Positions 35,962 to 43,513 of a DNA stretch of 44,075 bases are shown piece by piece. Both the position numbers and the translations under genes were made by a program. The DNA is from a virus. Position 1 is the stretch's first letter. The number at the start of each line of letters is the position of its first letter. The stretch is from the IMG/VR virus record IMGVR_UViG_3300032331_001077, positions 1-44,075 of that record; one strand, 5' to 3'. The notes beneath the pieces were generated by a model. The model did no database searches. It was not told the DNA's origin and saw only the letters and a program-made list of their open reading frames with translations.

Positions 35962-38418
35962 ATGTCCAAGACCAAGTCCCTCACCACCACCAAGTTCGCC
36001 CTCCACACGTTCGCGGGTCGGGCGACCCGCTACTTCCGCTGCGAGGCGGAAGACCTCACCGCACAGGCCCCCGTGACGGTCAAGAAGCCGTCGCACCACA
36101 TCCTCGTTCTGGACCGCAGCGGGTCGATGTACGGGGACATCGGGGACGTGAAGTCCACGGTGGAGAAGCTCCTCACGCTGTCGGAGTTCAAGGACCCCAC
36201 GCTGAAGGTGTCCCTCGTCTCGTACTCGTCGCAGGGCGACGTGAAGCTGCACTTCAGCAAGGTGACGGTGGAGGACGTGATGCGGGCGGGCTCCCCGTAC
36301 CTCGGTGAGATCCGCAGCATTCACGCCACGGCTCTCACCTGCATCTCGCAGGGTCTCGTCATGGCCGAGACCATCGTGGACGACGCCGACGTGACGTGCG
36401 TCACCCTTCACACGGACGGTTTCGCCAACGACCGCTCGCCCACGGCGGAAGCCCGCGACATCAAGGCGGCGGTGGCCAAGCTCAAGAAGCACCCCAACCT
36501 GTTCGCGAACACCATCGGCTACCGGGACTGGTGTGACTACAACCTCCTCGCGTCCATCAGCAACGCGCTCTCGGGCGTGTGCGTACAGGCCAAGGGCATC
36601 AAGACCGTCTACGAGTCCGTCTACGCCACGACGAAGCTCCTCGCGGGCACCATGTCCCCCGCCATCGAGGTGTCCATCGGCAAGGCGGACCACGCCCTGT
36701 TCGTGTCCCGCAGCGCCCGCAAGGTGCTGGGGATGCCCGACACCTTCGCGGTGCAGGGGCTCGCTCCCGCCGACGACAAGACCGCCTACCGTCTGTTTGA
36801 GGTGTCGGCCAAGGACTACGCTGACCTCGACGCGCCCGTGAACGGCGAGAACGCCCCGGTGGACCCGGTGCTGGCGTTCGCCCGGACGCAGATCGCCTCG
36901 GGCAACCTCAACGCGGCCAAGTACGCTCTCGTCAGCACCCGGTGCGGCGAGCTCCTCGGGAAGCACGCTCGCGCCCTCGTCGCCAGCGACATCGCCGCGA
37001 TGGCAGCGGGCACGGAGGAGTACCTGTTCGACCGCATCCCGTTCGTCCCGTCGAACGGCTACGGGCTCGGGGCCACGGGACCGTCGGTGCTCACGGTGCT
37101 CACCTACCTCAACGGCCACGCGGACACCCTCACGGTGGACCTCCCGACGTTCGCGGCGGCGTACAAGCGGCGGGGCGTCAAGCGCATCCCGGGCACGCGC
37201 CTCGCGGACGGCACGGTGGAGCCGCCGACGGTGGCTTCCCGGCACCGGGACGGCGACGGCTGGGTGCGGGTGAGCTCGTTCGACCTCAACCGCAACACGG
37301 CGACCATCAACATGCTGGTGTCGCAGCCCATCGACCTGTTCGCCAACGGCAGCACGGCGCGGGTGGCGAGCGTCGCGGGCGTGAACCTCGACAACCTCAA
37401 GTCGTTCAACAACTACACGGTCGTCGGTGACGGGATGCTCAACGCCCCGTCCCTGCCTCTCCGCACGTCGAGCCAGAAGGTGCTCGACGGGCTCGTGGCC
37501 CTCGGGCTCCCCCTCGCCAATGCCAAGGCTGGTCAGCCCTTCACCCTCGACCTCGCCAACCTCCCGCTGGTGGACTACGACCTCAACGTGGGCGCGGTGG
37601 ATCACACCACGGCGACGCGCCTCGCGCGCCTCACGGTCCTCTCCAAGATCCTCAACGGCATGGTGAAGGGCGACGCGAGCGGTTTCACGTCGGAGCAGGT
37701 GGACGAGCTCAAGAAGCACTACCTCACCCCGGCGCTCTACTTCAGCCCCCCCACCACCACGGAGTACGCGGACCTCGCGGACGCCATCGCCACGGGCAAG
37801 GTGGACACCAAGCTCTCGTACAAGGTCAACATCGGCACCCAGACCATCACGGGCCTCGACAAGCTCAAGTCGGGCAACGAGTACCTCCAGCGGCGCTTCG
37901 CGCTCACCTTCATGGGCAAGGACATCGAGAAGCCGACGCTGGACTACATCGCCCTCGCGGATTCCAAGTGGGCGGTCAAGAAGCTCTCGGCGCGCACGAC
38001 GCTCGATGCCGTGGATGAGCTCTCGTACCCGATCTACGAGGGTGTGCTCGGGCTCGGTGAGGGCAAGGCGCTCAAGGAGCTCCTCACCTCCATCGGGTGC
38101 GTGGACCCGGACCGTTTCCTCGCGGACATCAAGGGTGCGAACGCCTCCGACGCGGTGCGGGAAGCCATCCGTTTCGTGGACGGGGCCATCGAGACCGTGT
38201 ACGAGACGGTGCGCCCGCTGGCGTTCTACGTCGGCGCGACGGGCCTCGTGCCCGACTCCCTCGGGGCCAAGGCGATGACCGCCGAGGAGTTCGCCACGGC
38301 GTACCCCGACGCGAAGCTCTCCAAGGCCGAGAAGGAGGAGGGCAGCTTCCACGTCCTCCCCGACAACACGGTGCTCACCGTCTACGTCAAGGGCGAGCAC
38401 TTCAGCACGGGCAACTAG
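35962..38418 (+). CDS. Large vWA-domain protein
   Basis: This 818-residue protein has an N-terminal von Willebrand A domain with an intact metal-ion-dependent adhesion site: D51-R-S53-G-S55 (LVLDRSGSM), a Thr in HATALT (residues 123-126) and D152 in LHTDGF. Such domains bind a partner through a Mg2+ ion. The remaining 600 residues show no membrane segment; they include a beta-rich middle (about 250-450) and an Ala/Leu/Lys-rich helical C-terminus. No AAA+ ATPase partner (MoxR-like) is in the window. It could be a virion or host-interaction protein. A strong RBS and very GC-biased codons suggest high expression. Confidence 0.82.
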   Translation: MSKTKSLTTTKFALHTFAGRATRYFRCEAEDLTAQAPVTVKKPSHHILVLDRSGSMYGDIGDVKSTVEKLLTLSEFKDPTLKVSLVSYSSQGDVKLHFSKVTVEDVMRAGSPYLGEIRSIHATALTCISQGLVMAETIVDDADVTCVTLHTDGFANDRSPTAEARDIKAAVAKLKKHPNLFANTIGYRDWCDYNLLASISNALSGVCVQAKGIKTVYESVYATTKLLAGTMSPAIEVSIGKADHALFVSRSARKVLGMPDTFAVQGLAPADDKTAYRLFEVSAKDYADLDAPVNGENAPVDPVLAFARTQIASGNLNAAKYALVSTRCGELLGKHARALVASDIAAMAAGTEEYLFDRIPFVPSNGYGLGATGPSVLTVLTYLNGHADTLTVDLPTFAAAYKRRGVKRIPGTRLADGTVEPPTVASRHRDGDGWVRVSSFDLNRNTATINMLVSQPIDLFANGSTARVASVAGVNLDNLKSFNNYTVVGDGMLNAPSLPLRTSSQKVLDGLVALGLPLANAKAGQPFTLDLANLPLVDYDLNVGAVDHTTATRLARLTVLSKILNGMVKGDASGFTSEQVDELKKHYLTPALYFSPPTTTEYADLADAIATGKVDTKLSYKVNIGTQTITGLDKLKSGNEYLQRRFALTFMGKDIEKPTLDYIALADSKWAVKKLSARTTLDAVDELSYPIYEGVLGLGEGKALKELLTSIGCVDPDRFLADIKGANASDAVREAIRFVDGAIETVYETVRPLAFYVGATGLVPDSLGAKAMTAEEFATAYPDAKLSKAEKEEGSFHVLPDNTVLTVYVKGEHFSTGN

Positions 38419-38433
38419 CCTTCGGTGATCCCC

Positions 38434-38451
38434 CTATCCCTAGCACGGGAT
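38434..38451 (+). promoter_or_regulatory. CTAT start element of the LIRLAH gene
   Basis: CTAT begins 18 nt before ATG 38452. TATCCC (38435-38440) and GGGATA (38447-38452) form a perfect 6-bp inverted repeat overlapping the start codon. There is no Shine-Dalgarno site at normal spacing. Confidence 0.55.
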
Positions 38452-38916
38452 ATGACCACCCTTCGTACCCGTCTCATCCGTCTGGCCCACCAGCAGCCCA
38501 ACCTCCGTCCGCACCTCCTGCCCCTGCTCAAGTCGGCGCGGAGCTCGTTTGAGTTCCTCATGTCGATGGCGATGAACCATGACATGGCGGACGCCGTGCG
38601 GATGGATCGGGACGAAGAGCTCACCGAGAGCTACGTCGATCTCCTTCGATCTTCCCTCAACCGGGTCGAGAACTCGCTGGACGGCGAGCGCGTCAAGGGG
38701 TCCGTCCTCAAGGTCAAGCGTATCGAGGCCAAGCGCGGGAAGCTCGTCGTGGTCCTTGAAACTTCCCCCCCTCCTGTTACGGAGGAAGATGAGGAGGCAG
38801 TCCTCTACGGGGCAGAGCGTCTGCTGGAGAGGGAGATCATCGAGGAATTCAATCGACCCGGCGGGGAATGGTTGTACGAAGAGATGAAGCAAGAGATTGA
38901 GATCGAGACTCTCTGA
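38452..38916 (+). CDS. Small acidic protein with N-terminal LIRLAH motif
   Basis: This 154-residue protein begins MTTLRTRLIRLAHQQPNLRP and HLLPLLK, the segment it shares with the minus-strand protein at 33214. The remainder is different: an acidic helical body with SLNRVENSLDGERVKGSVLKVKRIEAKRGKLVVVLE as a probable beta-hairpin and a Glu-rich C-terminus. ATG 38452 is chosen by the CTAT spacing and the motif. The shared N-terminus in unrelated bodies argues for a docking signal. Function unknown. Confidence 0.72.
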   Translation: MTTLRTRLIRLAHQQPNLRPHLLPLLKSARSSFEFLMSMAMNHDMADAVRMDRDEELTESYVDLLRSSLNRVENSLDGERVKGSVLKVKRIEAKRGKLVVVLETSPPPVTEEDEEAVLYGAERLLEREIIEEFNRPGGEWLYEEMKQEIEIETL

Positions 38917-38935
38917 TCCTTCCTAGCGGTCTTCG

Positions 38936-39184
38936 GTGAAGTACAAGACCCACACCACCGATCCGCGCATTCCAGAAGGTTTCGTCGTGCGCGAGTACGA
39001 CGAGGAGTCTCTCGACCCATCCGTCCGCGCTTCCGGGTGCCGTTGGATGGCCCGCCACGAGGGGCTCGACCCCTCCTGCGAGTGGCACTCTTGGCACCGC
39101 TCCTACCCCGCCGCAGTTCTCGCGGCTCGCGTTCACGCGGGGCAGGAGACGCTCGTCCGTGGGCGTCGGGCTAGAACTCGGTGA
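38936..39184 (+). CDS. Small protein, unknown
   Basis: This 82-residue protein starts at GTG 38936, 19 bp after the previous stop; CCTAG and TCTTCGG lie between. It contains a compact Cys/Trp/His segment (ASGCRWMARHEGLDPSCEWHSWHRSYPAAVLAARVHAG in outline) that could bind a metal, and an Arg-rich end. Codon use matches its neighbours, supporting coding. No family recognised. Confidence 0.55.
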   Translation: MKYKTHTTDPRIPEGFVVREYDEESLDPSVRASGCRWMARHEGLDPSCEWHSWHRSYPAAVLAARVHAGQETLVRGRRARTR

Positions 39185-39214
39185 CGGGGCTATCACCCCG
39201 GACAGGTGGGATAC

Positions 39215-39511
39215 ATGACGACCTCCAACAAGACCAACTGGGTGGACTTGGGTTTCAAGCTCCTATCCCTGCTGTTCCTCCCGCTCTTCGGGCTGGGGGT
39301 GTCCATGTACACCGAGGCGTCGCTCACCCGCGAGCGCGTGTCCCAGATCCAGCACCAGCAGGACGAGGCCAAGACGCAGATCGAGGCCGTGAACACCCGG
39401 ATCAACCAGATCGCCCTCACCGTGCAGGACACCAACGGGCAGATCCACGAGCTCCGCACGGTGATCGAGATCATCCGTGACCAAGTCTCTCACGCTGGGA
39501 ACAGGCCATGA
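39215..39511 (+). CDS. Membrane-anchored coiled-coil protein, possible inner spanin
   Basis: This 98-residue protein starts at ATG 39215 behind AGGTGG. A short N-terminal tail is followed by one transmembrane segment (LLSLLFLPLFGLGVSMYT) and a 65-residue coiled coil (ERVSQIQHQQDEAKTQIEAVNTRINQIAL...). That topology resembles inner spanins, which span the periplasm during lysis, or XhlA-like proteins. Its last codons overlap the next gene, another small membrane protein, which adds some support. No endolysin or holin was identified in the window, so the lysis role is a guess. A virion-linked membrane protein is the alternative. Confidence 0.65.
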   Translation: MTTSNKTNWVDLGFKLLSLLFLPLFGLGVSMYTEASLTRERVSQIQHQQDEAKTQIEAVNTRINQIALTVQDTNGQIHELRTVIEIIRDQVSHAGNRP

Positions 39512-39858
39512 ACCACCGCCCCTTGGAAATCATCGCCGGGATCGTGACCCTCCTGTCCGTCATCTCGGTGCCCGTGCGGAGTTCTGTCCAGACGCCCCCT
39601 CGTCCCCCGTCCGTCATCCCCCCGGTCAACCTCGACCAACTCGACCGGGTCCGCCAAGACGCCCTGTCACAGCAACTAGAAGTTGCCAAGCTCACGCGGG
39701 ACACCCGCGCCCTCGCGGAACTCTTCGCTCGCACCCGCCCCCAGACTCTTCCTCCTCCCCGGGTCGTTCACAATGCCAGCGACGCTGGTACGGTGAGGAC
39801 CGCCCCCGACGTGCGGGGGTCAGAGACGGAGAACGAAGAGCATGGATGCAGCCAGTGA
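39508..39858 (+). CDS. Small exported or membrane protein, Pro-rich
   Basis: This 116-residue protein overlaps the previous gene by 4 nt (ATGA). Residues 7-22 (EIIAGIVTLLSVISVP) are a membrane segment or uncleaved signal. There is no lipobox, which weighs against a classical outer spanin. A Pro-rich linker, a helical segment (LDQLDRVRQDALSQQLEVAKLTRDTRALAEL) and a polar tail follow. The next gene starts inside its 3' end. The pair may act together at the envelope; evidence is topology only. Confidence 0.6.
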   Translation: MNHRPLEIIAGIVTLLSVISVPVRSSVQTPPRPPSVIPPVNLDQLDRVRQDALSQQLEVAKLTRDTRALAELFARTRPQTLPPPRVVHNASDAGTVRTAPDVRGSETENEEHGCSQ

Positions 39859-40132
39859 CATCGCGAAGAAGCTGACCAACGACGAGAACAAGCAGATCAC
39901 GGCCCTGCACCGACAGGCGCAGGACATCGTCCACACCATCGGCCAGACCGAGGTCCGCAAGGCCAAGCTCCTGTCGCAGCTTTCCGACGTGGAGGAGAAG
40001 GCGCAGGGGATCATGAACTCGGTGGGCGCTCGCCTCGGGCTCCCGCAGGGCGTTCCGTGGCAGATCACCCCGGACGGACAAGTGATCCTCATCGACCCCA
40101 AGACGGGCCAGCCCATCCCGCCGCAGCAGTAG
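39842..40132 (+). CDS. Small coiled-coil protein, unknown
   Basis: This 96-residue protein overlaps the previous gene by 17 bp. Residues 5-60 form a charged coiled coil (KKLTNDENKQITALHRQAQDIVHTIGQTEVRKAKLLSQL). The end, QITPDGQVILIDPKTGQPIPP, looks like a small beta-hairpin. The upstream GAAGAG may serve as an RBS. It precedes the tail-completion-like gene. Function unknown; a chaperone or assembly helper is conceivable. Confidence 0.65.
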   Translation: MDAASDIAKKLTNDENKQITALHRQAQDIVHTIGQTEVRKAKLLSQLSDVEEKAQGIMNSVGARLGLPQGVPWQITPDGQVILIDPKTGQPIPPQQ

Positions 40133-40156
40133 CCCGTCTATCCCCCCCGGTACTTG

Positions 40157-40606
40157 ATGGGTGTCTTCAGTCAGAAAGAACTTGAGGCCATCGGCAAGTC
40201 TTGGGTGAAGTACGTCAAGCGCGAGGCCAAGAAGGACTCGGCCAAGAGCGCCTACGTTCCGCGCACGGGCGAGTTCTACAACAGCTTCTCGTTCGGCGTG
40301 GACCGGGGGGTCATCACTCTCTACTCCACCTACGAGTGGCTCGACCTCATCACCAAGGGCACTCGCGGCAAGTACAAGATGGAGTGGCTCACGCAGGAGC
40401 GTGGAGTCCACGTCGTGCCCATTTGCCAGCGGGACGGTAGGATGGCGTTCCGCACCGCGCCGCTGACCGTGGGCCAAGCGTGGGTGCATCCCAAGATCGC
40501 CCAGCACACGTTCATCACCCGCGCCTACGACCTCGCCGTGCAAGAGCACATCGAGACCATCATGGGCAAGGCCATCGACCATGCAGCCAGCAAACGGAAA
40601 CGGTGA
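40157..40606 (+). CDS. Head-tail joining / tail-completion-like protein (gp10-like)
   Basis: This 149-residue protein is given from ATG 40157; TTG 40154 adds one residue. The pattern TGEFYNSFSFGVDRGVITLYSTYEWLDLITKGTRGKYKMEWL followed by a long C-terminal helix resembles HK97 gp10-type and related neck or tail-completion proteins, which have a small beta core for joining. CTATCCC begins 19 nt upstream, close to the spacing of the CTAT elements. It overlaps the next gene by 26 bp. The call is by pattern and context. Confidence 0.6.
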   Translation: MGVFSQKELEAIGKSWVKYVKREAKKDSAKSAYVPRTGEFYNSFSFGVDRGVITLYSTYEWLDLITKGTRGKYKMEWLTQERGVHVVPICQRDGRMAFRTAPLTVGQAWVHPKIAQHTFITRAYDLAVQEHIETIMGKAIDHAASKRKR

Positions 40607-41159
40607 GGTCACGATCATCTCGTTGACGGACCTCGTGGTCATCGGTGACCTCGGGTTGCGTCTCACGAGGGGTGCCCGGGTGAGTGTCCCGCTCTCATCA
40701 GCGATGAAGTCGCGAGACCTGTCCAAGGCCAAGCTCGACGGGACGGTGACGACCCAGACGCTCCGCTCGGCGGCGATCCGCGCCCAAGAGAACGTGTCCT
40801 CGGACACCGTCACGTCGCAGTCCCCCCGGCACAGTTCGCTGGACTTCACTCCCCTTCTTGAAGCCCTCTCGGTGCTCACGGAGGAGGTGCGGGGGCTTCG
40901 TCGGGACCTCGCCCGTGCGCCCACCCCAGCGCCGACACCGACGCTCGACCTCACCCCCCTGCTGGCCCAACTGCAAGCCGTGGCGGGTGCCCCCGTGGCT
41001 CCCAGAAGCGTGGTGGTCGCCCCGGACGAGGTGTTCATCCCCTCCAACCTCACGGGTAGGGATCTCTCGGCAAGCCTCAACGTGTCCTCGGAGAGCAGCG
41101 ACGACCCCGGTCTCGCGGACACGCTGAAGGCTCTCAAGGCGGCGAAGAAGAAGCGGTAG
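40581..41159 (+). CDS. Virion-module protein, unknown
   Basis: This 192-residue protein starts inside the previous gene. Residues 8-50 form a compact domain (EVTIISLTDLVVIGDLGLRLTRGARVSVPLSSAMKSRDL). The middle holds two LDFTPLLEALSVL / LDLTPLLAQLQAV units separated by a Pro/Ala linker, and the C-terminus is Ser/Asp-rich and ends KAAKKKR. This looks like a docking protein with repeated helices. Not recognised. It is followed after 9 bp by the actin-like gene. Confidence 0.62.
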   Translation: MQPANGNGEVTIISLTDLVVIGDLGLRLTRGARVSVPLSSAMKSRDLSKAKLDGTVTTQTLRSAAIRAQENVSSDTVTSQSPRHSSLDFTPLLEALSVLTEEVRGLRRDLARAPTPAPTPTLDLTPLLAQLQAVAGAPVAPRSVVVAPDEVFIPSNLTGRDLSASLNVSSESSDDPGLADTLKALKAAKKKR

Positions 41160-41168
41160 GGTACAGGC

Positions 41169-42176
41169 ATGGCGAAGCAAACTGAACTGACTCAAGGCAT
41201 CGGTCTAGACGTGGGTACCATGAATGTGGTCGCGGCCCGCAAGACCCCTTCGGGCGTCGAGACCCGCCGCGTGCGGGACGCCTTCTTGGAGCTCCCGGCG
41301 GACTCCAAGAAGATGCTGAAGCTCGCGAACGTGTCCTACGTCGAGCGTGCCGACGAGCTCCTCATCCTCGGGGACGCCGCGATGGACACGGCCAACATCT
41401 TCGGGCGCGAAGCCCGTCGTCCGTTGTCGGCGGGCTTGGTGAGCTCGTCCGACGTGGACGCGATGGAGATCCTCGGGCTCCTCGTGAAGAACGTCCTCGG
41501 TGAGCCCAAGGTTTCCGGTGAGCACTGCTACTTCAGCGTTCCCGCCGCGCCCGTGGACAAGCCGGGGCAGGACGTGATCTACCACCGTGGCGTTCTGGAG
41601 AAGATCGTCCGCGAGTGCGGGTACACCCCCACGGCGGGCAACGAGGCGATGGCAATCGTCTACGCCGAGACCGCGAAGGAGAGCTTCTCGGGCATCGGCA
41701 TCTCCTTCGGTAGCGGCATGACCAACATCGCCCTCGCGGTGAACACCATCGAGGGTCTGTCGTTCTCCGTGGGCCGTGGTGGTGACTGGATCGACGGGGG
41801 CGCGGCCAAGTCCATCGGCATCACGGCCAGCCGCATCTGCGCCATCAAGGAGAAGGGCATCGACCTCAACGCCCCCGTGGGGCGCGAGCAGGAGGCTCTG
41901 ACCTTCTACTACAAGAACTTGATCGAGTACGCCATCGACCAGATCGCCCTCCAGTTCGCCTCGGTGCAGGGCAAGTTCACCCTGCCCAAGCCCATCCCCA
42001 TCGTGGTGTCGGGCGGCACGTCCAAGGCGGGCGGCTTCCTCGACCTGTTCAAGACGGTGTTCGTGAAGAAGCACAAGCGGTTCCCGATTGAGGTGAGTGA
42101 GATCCGTGCGGCCACGGACCCCCTCAACGCCGTCGCCAACGGGCTTCTCATTCAAGCGATGCAGGAGAGCGAGTGA
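41169..42176 (+). CDS. Actin-like ATPase (ParM/MreB/Hsp70 superfamily)
   Basis: This 335-residue protein carries the actin-superfamily nucleotide-binding signatures: phosphate-1 IGLDVGTMNVVAAR (D14, G16, T17), phosphate-2 GIGISFGSGMTNIALAV (about residues 175-191), GRGGDWIDGGAAKSIG (about 202-217) and the adenosine motif IPIVVSGGTSKAGGF (about 276-290). The size suits bacterial actins such as ParM, AlfA or MamK. Such proteins polymerise with ATP; in phages they may position DNA or the replication centre, or fold partners if chaperone-like. It is unusual among neck/tail genes. Its stop overlaps the next GTG start, so it is translated with virion genes. Confidence 0.85.
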   Translation: MAKQTELTQGIGLDVGTMNVVAARKTPSGVETRRVRDAFLELPADSKKMLKLANVSYVERADELLILGDAAMDTANIFGREARRPLSAGLVSSSDVDAMEILGLLVKNVLGEPKVSGEHCYFSVPAAPVDKPGQDVIYHRGVLEKIVRECGYTPTAGNEAMAIVYAETAKESFSGIGISFGSGMTNIALAVNTIEGLSFSVGRGGDWIDGGAAKSIGITASRICAIKEKGIDLNAPVGREQEALTFYYKNLIEYAIDQIALQFASVQGKFTLPKPIPIVVSGGTSKAGGFLDLFKTVFVKKHKRFPIEVSEIRAATDPLNAVANGLLIQAMQESE

Positions 42177-42388
42177 GCCCGACGTGTGACTACTCGGAGG
42201 TGGACGACACCTCCCCATGCTCGGGCGTGGTCACCCTCATCGAGGACACGGACCCGGCGAGCGGCGACCGCGTGGCCCTTCAAGCCTGTGAGGGTCACCG
42301 GGGCATGGTGAACTCTCACGACCCGGTGGAGGCTCCCGTGACTCCGTGGGAAGATGTCCCCGACAGTTTCTTCGACGACGGTCTTTGA
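42173..42388 (+). CDS. Small acidic protein with paired cysteines
   Basis: This 71-residue protein starts at GTG 42173 and overlaps the actin-like gene by 4 nt. Cysteines in CDYSEVDDTSPC and LQACEGHRG resemble half of a zinc-ribbon pair separated by a beta-hairpin. The tail is very acidic (WEDVPDSFFDDGL). It may be an accessory to the actin-like protein or a virion factor. No family assigned. Confidence 0.6.
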   Translation: MSPTCDYSEVDDTSPCSGVVTLIEDTDPASGDRVALQACEGHRGMVNSHDPVEAPVTPWEDVPDSFFDDGL

Positions 42389-42394
42389 GGGCGC

Positions 42395-43513
42395 ATGTAC
42401 TACTTCTTGACCACGGCGGTGGCTCGGCGCTTCGTGGGTGAGCTCCGCTCGTTCTGGGCGACGCACCCCCGGTACCAAGACTTGGTGGACAACATCCAAG
42501 GGAAGTACTCGTTTGAGCAGCGTCCGCAGTACGGCATCGTCGTCAAGACGGGCTCGGCCAACCAAGTCCAACTCTCTCCCGACAACTTCGTCGGGACGGT
42601 GCAGAGCTACGTCGCCCTCGCACGGATTCCCGGCTACCCGGGTCTGTCGTGCGAGTGGGTGCGCGAGGACACGCTCGCGATTCAAGCCAACGGCGGGCAG
42701 TTCCCCACGCCTCCCGGCGTCTACTACATCGAGATGACCGAGGACGACCAGTTCTACGTTGACCCCCTGCTGGAGGTCCGCAACGAACGGCTCACGATGG
42801 TCACGTCCGCCGAGGGCGTGCTCCAGCAGGCCCCCTACGAAGGCACCCTACGGCTCGTCGAGGTTCCCAGCGGGCGGTTGTACGTCGAGGGGACCGACTA
42901 CACTGTCGGCGGTGACGGTGTGACCATATACCTACGGTCACCTCTCCCGCAGGGAGTGGCTCTGTCGGCCACCTACCGCTACACGGGCGAGACCACGGGG
43001 CCGTGGGAGGCCAAGGCCCTCTACGGCTACAACAAGGCCATCCCGGGCTGCGTGCTGGTCTTCGGGCGGCGGGGCAAGAAGGGTGACCGCTTCGCGGTGG
43101 TGGTCGGAGGCACCCGTGAGGATGCCTACTTGGAGTACGGCGGGCGGTGGGACCTCACCATCGACATCGACGTGATCGCTCGCGACGTGTACGCCCAGCG
43201 AGAAATCGCGGACATGACAGCGATGTTCCTGTGGGCCAACCTCCGCGCCAACATCATCGACCAAGGGCTGGAAATCTCCGAGGTGTCGATGGGCGGCGAG
43301 ACGGAAGAGGTCTACGACGAGAACGGCGACGACTACTTCTACAACTCGACGATCTCGATGACGGTGCAGGCCGACTGGTTCAGCTTCGTGCCCATCATCC
43401 CGCGCATCGTGTCGATCCAAGAGTCTGTCAAGGAGCTCCCAGAGGCCCTCACCATCAAGGCATTCCGAGACCCGTTCTTCGGGGCCAAGTTCACGAGCGA
43501 GACGGTGTCCTAG
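42395..43513 (+). CDS. Neck/tail-terminator-like virion protein
   Basis: This 372-residue protein is preceded by GAGGG. The N-terminal quarter is alpha/beta (YYFLTTAVARRFVGELRSFWATHPRYQDLVDNI). A beta-rich insertion occupies residues 130-200 (LLEVRNERLTMVTSAEGVLQ..., VEGTDYTVGGDGVTIYLRSPLPQGVALSATYRYTG), typical of a PKD/Ig-like baseplate module. The C-terminal half includes WDLTIDIDVIARDVYAQREIADMTAMFLWANLR and YFYNSTISMTVQADW, a pattern I associate with tail-terminator or neck proteins of large myophages. The role is inferred; the final codon overlaps the next GTG. Confidence 0.62.
   Translation: MYYFLTTAVARRFVGELRSFWATHPRYQDLVDNIQGKYSFEQRPQYGIVVKTGSANQVQLSPDNFVGTVQSYVALARIPGYPGLSCEWVREDTLAIQANGGQFPTPPGVYYIEMTEDDQFYVDPLLEVRNERLTMVTSAEGVLQQAPYEGTLRLVEVPSGRLYVEGTDYTVGGDGVTIYLRSPLPQGVALSATYRYTGETTGPWEAKALYGYNKAIPGCVLVFGRRGKKGDRFAVVVGGTREDAYLEYGGRWDLTIDIDVIARDVYAQREIADMTAMFLWANLRANIIDQGLEISEVSMGGETEEVYDENGDDYFYNSTISMTVQADWFSFVPIIPRIVSIQESVKELPEALTIKAFRDPFFGAKFTSETVS

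Noticed and set aside
35917-38400. An 827-residue open frame on the minus strand
   Set aside because: It is exactly antisense to the vWA gene, whose MIDAS motifs and RBS are clear. Its composition (His/Arg/Val/Gly-rich, no domain) is the usual GC-rich shadow. The same applies to the long minus frames at 6652-8733, 13789-15426 and 22926-24266.
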